From Inia geoffrensis (taxonomy: Eukaryota > Chordata > Mammalia > Artiodactyla > Iniidae), in contig CM070905.1 in the NCBI GenBank assembly GCA_036417435.1, positions 17,523,592 to 17,587,591 on the forward strand: 64,000 nt of DNA, given 5' to 3'. Made by a program: the position numbers and the translations under genes. This document shows positions 44,805-64,000 of the stretch, piece by piece. How positions within the stretch are numbered: position 1 is the stretch's first letter; every line of letters begins with the position of its first letter. The notes beneath the pieces are model-generated. The model was not told where the DNA came from. It ran no database searches and worked only from the letters and a program-made list of their open reading frames with translations.

Positions 44805-45234
44805 GGGACAGCAGCCAGGTCTTTGCCGGGCTCTCTAACAAGTTCCGCAAGTCTGTTTGTTAAAGAAAAATTCCAGTGGGTGCATCCAACACATGGAACT
44901 CAAGTACAGAAATTATATTTATCCACCCCACTGCCAAGGAGATCACATGCCCCATGAGTCACTCCAGATGTGCTCAAAAACAGAGTCTCTCTGTGGAAGC
45001 CCAGTCCCCCAATCCCAGAGAGAGTAGGATTAACAGAGGTCCCGCTCCTGTCCTCCCCAGGAGGCAGCCCTTGCCTCTACCCTTCTGAGGCAGGAGAGGG
45101 CACCTTTGCAGGTCTGAAAAAGAAGGGGAAGTAAGAACGATATCGTCACACTGGGAGGACCAGTACGGGCATACCTGTAGCTCCTGGGGTCCCACTGGGT
45201 CTGAGGGCGACTTTTCACCTTTCTGGAGGAAAAG
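44403..45234 (+). promoter_or_regulatory. Upstream region of FAM180A, including presumed promoter and 5'UTR
   Basis: The 830 bp before the FAM180A start codon contain a (GT)n tract (44732-44801) but no other recognised repeat. No clear TATA box was found. The 5'UTR cannot be delimited from sequence alone. It must include at least the bases before the ATG, where an in-frame TGA at 45202-45204 shows that the protein does not extend further upstream in this exon. A non-coding first exon further upstream is possible. Confidence 0.3.
44732..44801. repeat. (GT)n microsatellite about 430 bp upstream of FAM180A start
   Basis: About 35 uninterrupted GT units, read directly. Alternating purine/pyrimidine of this length can adopt Z-DNA. 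Confidence 0.97.
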
Positions 45235-58468
<13,234 letters not shown>

Positions 58469-58985
58469 GAGACTGGCTGGCACCAGGACCACGGAGCAGG
58501 GACCAGCACACAGTAATCCAGAAATTCTTCATTCTCTACTCCATTTACAGAGACCAGCCACAAAACACATACCACCAACTCAGAGCAGCAAAGATAAAAT
58601 AAGAAACTCCGATGATCTTTGCCCCTTGTAACTTCTTGACAAGCATAAGATTGTGATTCATATCATAATGTGACCTGGGCTGGAAAAAAGGGCTGGAATG
58701 GTAATTTAAGATGCCTCCAGAGGCTGAATGTTTTTCCTGGTGAATTGCAGGAGTCTAAGATATGCTTTAACATTGAGTGACTGTAACACAAACACCCAAG
58801 AGTGAGGACAGAGCCAGGAGAGACATAACAGAAGTTTGGGCATGGCGGGAAAGTGGGGGACAGATTTCTTTGGTTCTAAGAGATCAGGGTGCTGGATTGA
58901 ATGAACACCTTTCCAAAGTTCTGTATTAAGATATAAAGAAACTAGAGCTATAGCCAAATAAATACATTGTTAACCAAGGATATAC
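58469..58985 (+). other. FAM180A: FAM180A presumed 3'UTR
   Basis: Runs from the stop codon to a candidate poly(A) signal AATAAA at 58957-58962. No repeat was recognised inside. The true cleavage site cannot be set from sequence alone, and earlier A-rich hexamers (for example near 58591) are non-canonical. Confidence 0.45.
58957..58962 (+). terminator. Candidate poly(A) signal of FAM180A
   Basis: First canonical AATAAA downstream of the FAM180A stop codon, 489 bases after it, followed by a T-containing stretch. Confidence 0.4.
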
Positions 58986-59304
58986 TTCTCAACTTTTCCA
59001 AAAGTCCCCAAAAAGAATCAGTTAGAAAATCAGTTATGACCTATATATCTGGACTCTTCTTTTCTGAAGGCTGGTCTAACGTAGAGGAGAAACATGAAGG
59101 GGGCCAACAGAAATGCTACTGTCATGCCTTGCCTTTTGAACAGAGAAACCAAGCTAATGCAGAGAGGGTCATCCTAACGAAAGAGGTGGCACCAGTGCCA
59201 CGGCCTGCCTATCCTAATGCTAAAATTATTGAGCATCATGAGAGAATTAAGTGCTCCAAACAAAAATGATTTTCAGATGATGGAATTTTACCCTTTCAAA
59301 TGCC

Positions 59305-59508
59305 AAAACTTTCATTTTAGCAATAATGACTGGATATATATGAAAGCCAGCAATATTGACTGGATATATATGAAAGCCAGTAAAACTTTCATTTTAGCAA
59401 TAATGACTGGATATATATGAAAGCCAGCAATATTGACTGGATATATATGAAAGCCAGTAAAACTTTCATTTTAGCAATAGTGACTGGATATATATGAAAG
59501 CCAGTAAG
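59305..59508. repeat. Minisatellite with 77-bp higher-order unit built from 30-bp subunits
   Basis: The core GACTGGATATATATGAAAG occurs five times. Two near-identical 77-bp units (59305-59381 and 59382-59458) each contain a 17-bp AAAACTTTCATTTTAGC segment and two 30-bp subunits that differ at a few bases. A third unit from 59459 carries the 17-bp segment but only one subunit. Seen directly. The units differ by hardly any bases, which suggests recent expansion. Confidence 0.95.
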
Positions 59509-59693
59509 GTTGAATTTAGTATCTTGGAAACATTCTAAGGAAGGAGTTAGATGAGATCATCTCTAAGATTCCTCTACTTCGGAAATTTTCACAAGCATTT
59601 AACTAACTGTGAGATGTTACAGAGAGGACACGTGGACCTGAGATGTCTCTGCTGGACTGTTTGTATCAACCCTGAAAGGTCCCAGGCTTTCTT

Positions 59694-59901
59694 TTTTTTT
59701 TTTGGCGGTACGCGGGCCTCTCACCGCTGTGCCCTCTCCCGCCGCGGAGCACAGGCTCCGGACGCACACGCTCAGCGGCCACGGCTCACGGGCCCAGCCG
59801 CTCCGCGGCATGTGGGATCTTCCCAGGTCGCGGCACGAACCCACGTCCCCTGCATCGGCAGGCGGACTCTCAACCACTGGGCCACCAGGGAAGCCCAGTC
59901 A
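59694..59901 (-). mobile_element. CHR-type SINE, minus strand
   Basis: T run then the reverse complement of the young SINE body, ending GCCACCAGGGAAGCCC at 59896. The poly(A) is short (about 14). Flanking CAGGCTTTCTT at 59683-59693 and 59902-59912, with five extra bases (AGTCA) between SINE head and right repeat. Confidence 0.92.
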
Positions 59902-59912
59902 CAGGCTTTCTT

Positions 59913-61839
59913 AACTCTGAATCTGGTGTGAGTTTTTCTGTTGCCTTCCTCACTGTCAGGCGATAGAAAGTAGCACTTTTCTTTGCTACCAACACAACTC
60001 GCCCTTTGCAGTTTGTTCTTTCTTACTGGGCATCGCCTGAAAAATAAGATAGCAAGTCTTGTTACAATTCCACATTAAATAAGATTTAATAGATGAAGGT
60101 CCCTGCTAGGAGTAAAGCGCCTGGGTCCTAATAAAGATTCCTCACCAGCTCAGAGATCTTTCCAGCTTCTCCGAGGTTTACAGCTGGGCTCCGGAGGCTA
60201 AAGCTGCAGGAAGTCTGCTCTTTGAATAAACAGGGATTCACTGGGCTAAATTTTTAATTCTGAAATGGGTATTTAACAACTGTCATTGAATGAAGACGAA
60301 AGCTGGTCTGGACTTCTTTAGAATCTTTGAATAAGTGAGCCTCGCCTAGCAGCGCAAGCTGCATGATCTTTTGAAGTAATACCAGGATGCAGGAGCAAGG
60401 TGTTTATCATCAGAGAAAAATCCCACGTTGCATCCCGATGTTCTCAGGCTCAGAAGATTAATCAGTCTCTCTGGCTCTCATTCCCTGGCTATATTGCTCT
60501 TTTACCGCCCTCAAATACAGACTCTGACATTTGCTTTTTTGTTCAATTTCTCTCTTTCTAAGATTGCATGTTCTCTTTCATGTAGTCACTCCACTTGCCT
60601 CTTTCTTTTCATTGCAGTTGGTGTCTCTGCTGTTCTGTCTTTGGGTCCACTTCTGATTATCTTTATATCCAGTCCTCGAGGCATCTCCCAGTTTCTCCTG
60701 CTTGACCTCTCGCTGCCTCTACTTGCCCATACTCTGTTGCTCGCTGTATCCTTTGGGGATCACTGTCTGATTAAAACAAAGACAGAGGTACAGACAAGTT
60801 TGGGATTTGCCCAGAAAGCAGATTAGCCTCACGGCCTACCTTCAGTATTTGTGCTTTTCCTGGATGTGGGCTGGAGAAGGGGTCAGCAGGGCCTCAATCC
60901 TTAGACACTGGGCAATACTCTAACAGTCAGAATCTTGCATACACCCTGGCGCTCCACCCCTATCAGAATGGATCTGAGAGCTTTCTTCTAGTCACCAGGA
61001 GGAACGACCCACCCTGGTCGTCCCTGCCTACCATGTGAGGATACTCATGGCTGCTCCCAGGGGTAGGAGATGCGTGAATGTGAATGGGAGGGTGGTTCCC
61101 AGGACCAGTGATAGCAATGGCAGTTCATTCACCCTGCCACAAAAAATTAAAGGCACTTTTGTACTGTTAAATTGGGTCCATACTTATGTGGCAAGTAACT
61201 GAAAAAAGAAAAGAAAGGAGAAGGGCACAACCTTTTTAAAGACAAATGAAAATTTCATTTTTAGTAACTAGATACTTCAACACTATTTCAGGCTGAATAC
61301 AAATGAATTTGTTTACCTACGAAAAGTTTTATAGCACTTACTTCATTTACAAGCAAAATCAAATATTCTCCTCACCACCACCACCCCAAAACCCGACTCT
61401 TTGCCCAGAGAGCAGTGAGGGAGTAGCCTGGACAGCAACGGACTCTCCCATTTTGCCTCATTAATGCTGCACCGTACACACCATCATCAGAACCCAGTCA
61501 TATTTTGTCATATTTACTCAAAGAATAATTCAGAGTGTGACATTAGTAGTGGAAGCTTGCCTGTGACTCAGTGGAACCCTTCTGCCATTTCTAGACTGCC
61601 GGGAAATTTTAGGATCTAAAAATTCTGGAAGTTTCCTCTATAGTCGGCATTCTCATGGCTACCTCTGGTGTCACTCAAGAAACATTGAAAAACATCTCTA
61701 TGCTGAAACCTTCATAAAGGAGAATCACGTAAGTGGTAAATCACGTAAGTGGTAAAGGCCAGAGCACTGGCCTAAAATTAAATGCTTGTTCAATGACTTT
61801 ACATGGTGCTCCTGACTTTCCTAACCCATCTTAATATCT
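59913..61839. other. Unassigned intergenic stretch downstream of FAM180A
   Basis: No gene model supported. The open frame 60428-60826 (132 codons, leucine/serine-rich) lies in pyrimidine-rich DNA without known domain or splice context. A perfect 16-bp tandem duplication sits at 61723-61754. Confidence 0.4.
61723..61754. repeat. Perfect 16-bp tandem duplication
   Basis: AATCACGTAAGTGGTA occurs twice in direct succession (61723-61738 and 61739-61754). Confidence 0.95.
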
Positions 61840-62110
61840 TTCATTTTTTTATTGTGGTTAAAAAACACATCATATGAAATTTACCATCCGCACCATTTCT
61901 AAGTGTACGGTACAGTAACGTTAACGACATGTACACTGTTGTGTGACAGAGCTCCAGAACTTTTTCACCTTGCAAAAACGATACCTATGAAACCACAACT
62001 CCACTTTTCCCTCTCCCCCCAGCCCCTGTCGAACTACCATTCGACTCTCTGTTTCTAAGTGTTTGACTACTTTTGATACCTCATATAGGTGGAATCTGTC
62101 TTACATTTCT
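61840..62110 (-). mobile_element. L1M 3' fragment, minus strand
   Basis: TTGTGGTTAAAAAACACATC, AAATTTACCATCCGCACC, ACATGTACACTGTTGTGTGA and TACCTCATATAGGTGGAATC are the antisense of an old L1 3'UTR. Confidence 0.72.
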
Positions 62111-63559
62111 TAAGCAATGTATAAAATTTCCTTAGGAAAATGTTTTCTTTATCTAAAAAGTGGATAGAGTCCTGAAGGAGAGCTACTGGTCTTACTATGT
62201 CACTCACATAATTTTATTTAACAAATATTCACTTATGGTGTAATAAAAATGTCATGATCGAGTTTCCAGGCTTAATGGAATCTTTATTATCTCATAGTAT
62301 CTCACCAAGGAATTTGAGGTGGCTCATGGGTTTAACAGAGAATGATGACTTCCACAGCTGTTTACTTGTACCCTGTCTCTTTAATATTTGCCACCAAAAC
62401 ATCACACATGTGTTTTTGCTCATTCTGAGTTTCCAAATCATCACAAAATGAGGCCTGAGTGTAGTAAATACAGTAGCCAGTCTTTAAGGTGCATTTAAAG
62501 AGATGAGTCATTGTAGCGCATCCTACACTGGCAAGAAAATTTCAAACTGGGTCTTCCACCGTTGCTCCTGCTTTAGAGGTCAAGAAGAACTGGTTTTCTA
62601 GGGTCACCTTTCTGGAGTCACTTTGCCTTTAGCCTGGGGATTATTTCCAACTGGCATAGCTGCAGACCCTAGAATGCCATTCCTTGCGTTCTGTGAATTC
62701 AAGCGAATGTGAATTTCATAACCCTTGACTCTGCTCAGCATCTCTCAGACCAAGGCAATGCTGCCAAGGACCACCAAATATAAAAGTCTGGAGGCTTTCT
62801 CTCTCTCTCTTTTTCTTTCTTCCTTGCCCCATATCCACATGACTTATCAGAGAAAAGAGAATGCTTCTCCTGAACTGTAAGCAGCAGAAATTCCAGCGTC
62901 CAAGGGCTGCAAAGGCCCTATTCCTGCACCCATCAATTTTTTTCCTGCCCTCCCACCTCCTCCTTGCACACCAGCCAAAGGAAGCCTCCTGCTTCTTTTT
63001 TGGTAAAGAGCCTCAGAGAGGGACATTGGAACACCTACTCCAGCCAGAAAGACCACAGATGTCTGGGCTCCAAGGGCCTCTGAAATGAGACTGGCATCTA
63101 GATTTTTCCAGAGTGGTAGTACCCTTCCCATTCTCCGTAAAAGGGTCTGTGGTCTTTCTGACAGGCTAACATCCTCTGCTGACTCAGATGCTTGTATTCA
63201 CCCGGGTGCTGAAGCAAACAACCTTTGCCACCAGGGAAATCTAAAAGACTTAATATTCTGCACTCTGGGGTAAAGTTCTCCAGGATTAATATTTCATTTT
63301 CTCCCTGCCACCAGACATTTCATCTTCCTAAGGACTAGGTCAGCAAGTGGCCCTCCCAGAGAAAACTCAGGGTCCTATGTTTTGCAACGTTAAAGCAGCG
63401 CTTGAGGAAGTGGGATTATGTTTACGGTGATGGTCATCACTCCAGCCCCTAGGATGTTTGAGAAACAAAAATAAGCTTTTGCAGATTGCCTAGGTTCTGC
63501 AGAATCAGCAGGCCCCTGCTGGGACCAATCGTGAACTGCCTTTGGAAGAGATACTGACT
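62111..63559. other. Unassigned intergenic stretch
   Basis: Pyrimidine-rich patch at 62795-62825. No gene or named repeat. A second minor MIR/L2 trace is possible near 62150-62240. Confidence 0.4.
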
Positions 63560-64000
63560 CATTCTTTCCAACGTGCTGATTGGCTGTGAGGAATGGGCGT
63601 GGCTACTGCCTCTGTCCTGCGTCCCATAGGTGAAGGAAAGTTAAGGTGGGCCTCCAGCAAGAGTTTGTCCCGTGACAAAAAGGAATGTCTTGGGGACATT
63701 TTTTTTCTGCTTTGGAGGCCCAGGCTCAAGGCAAATTATAATGGGAAACCAATTAGAAGGAGAGCAATTTGAACAGAGTTAAGGTGCCAGATCCTGGGAG
63801 GAGAGACCAGCCCTATTTGAAGTCTCCATGGTCTGCTGACAAACTCGGGGGTTTGTTTTAAGGGAAGCGGGGGGGACTAGGTTTTTTAAGGAAAGGGGGT
63901 ACAGCCAGCACAGGTAGAGAGCGAAAGTGGTACTGCCCAAAACAGGCCATCAGAGAGAGGAAAAACGTTGGAGGGCACAATAGACGGCAGCCAGACAGCT
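63560..64000 (+). promoter_or_regulatory. Promoter-like edge region, possibly upstream of SLC13A4
   Basis: An inverted CCAAT box (ATTGG at 63579-63583, within GATTGGCTG) lies 12 bp before a GGGCGTGGC KLF/Sp1-type box (63595-63603). The following 400 bp contain no recognised repeat and end in moderately GC-rich, purine-rich sequence. In other mammals SLC13A4 lies immediately beyond FAM180A on the same strand. No start codon or protein of that gene can be read before the window ends, so this is inference. Confidence 0.28.

Noticed and set aside
59305..59508. CRISPR-like array
   Set aside because: The units are directly adjacent without unique spacers, and the genome is mammalian. It is a minisatellite.
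60428..60826. 132-codon leucine/serine-rich open frame with membrane-like character
   Set aside because: Composition follows from pyrimidine-rich DNA. No family match and no start or splice context.

Overview
The window is nuclear DNA from a cetacean or a very close relative. The main clue is a set of nine near-identical tRNA-derived SINEs. Each opens GGGCTTCCCTGGTGGCGCAG, runs through a conserved GC-rich body and ends in poly(A) between target-site duplications, which is the abundant young CHR-type SINE of whales. Seven older, longer or more diverged SINEs of the same superfamily are also present, together with L1 3' ends of the cetartiodactyl type. Mammal-wide relics (MIR, L2, MER5/MER20-type hAT elements, ERVL-MaLR LTR, L1M) make up much of the rest.

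Only one protein-coding gene can be supported. It is FAM180A on the + strand, recognised from its protein sequence and split into three coding exons: 45235-45310, 56480-56580 and 58124-58468. Joined, they give an uninterrupted 173-residue secreted-type protein with consensus splice sites and matching phases. A poly(A) signal candidate lies at 58957. In other mammals FAM180A lies between MTPN and SLC13A4. The right edge of the window may therefore approach the SLC13A4 promoter, but no SLC13A4 coding exon is visible.

Layout. 1-1215: 5' end of a minus-strand L1 whose ORF1 runs off the left edge. 1560-16700: dense layers of L1 and L1M fragments split by SINEs and one solitary LTR, with a repeat-poor island at about 8240-11150 that carries a 64-bp inverted repeat. 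16700-45000: intergenic DNA with scattered old repeats, microsatellites at 31196, 34807 and 44732, and a composite SINE/MaLR block at 38228-39221. 45235-58468: FAM180A, whose 11-kb intron 1 holds a young L1 nested in an older L1. 58470-64000: FAM180A 3' region, a higher-order minisatellite at 59305, a minus-strand SINE, an L1 remnant and a CCAAT/GC-box-containing stretch near the edge.

No operon, CRISPR array, functional tRNA or rRNA gene, or clearly new biological system is visible. Repeat family names rest on remembered consensus patterns, and repeat boundaries without a target-site duplication are approximate.
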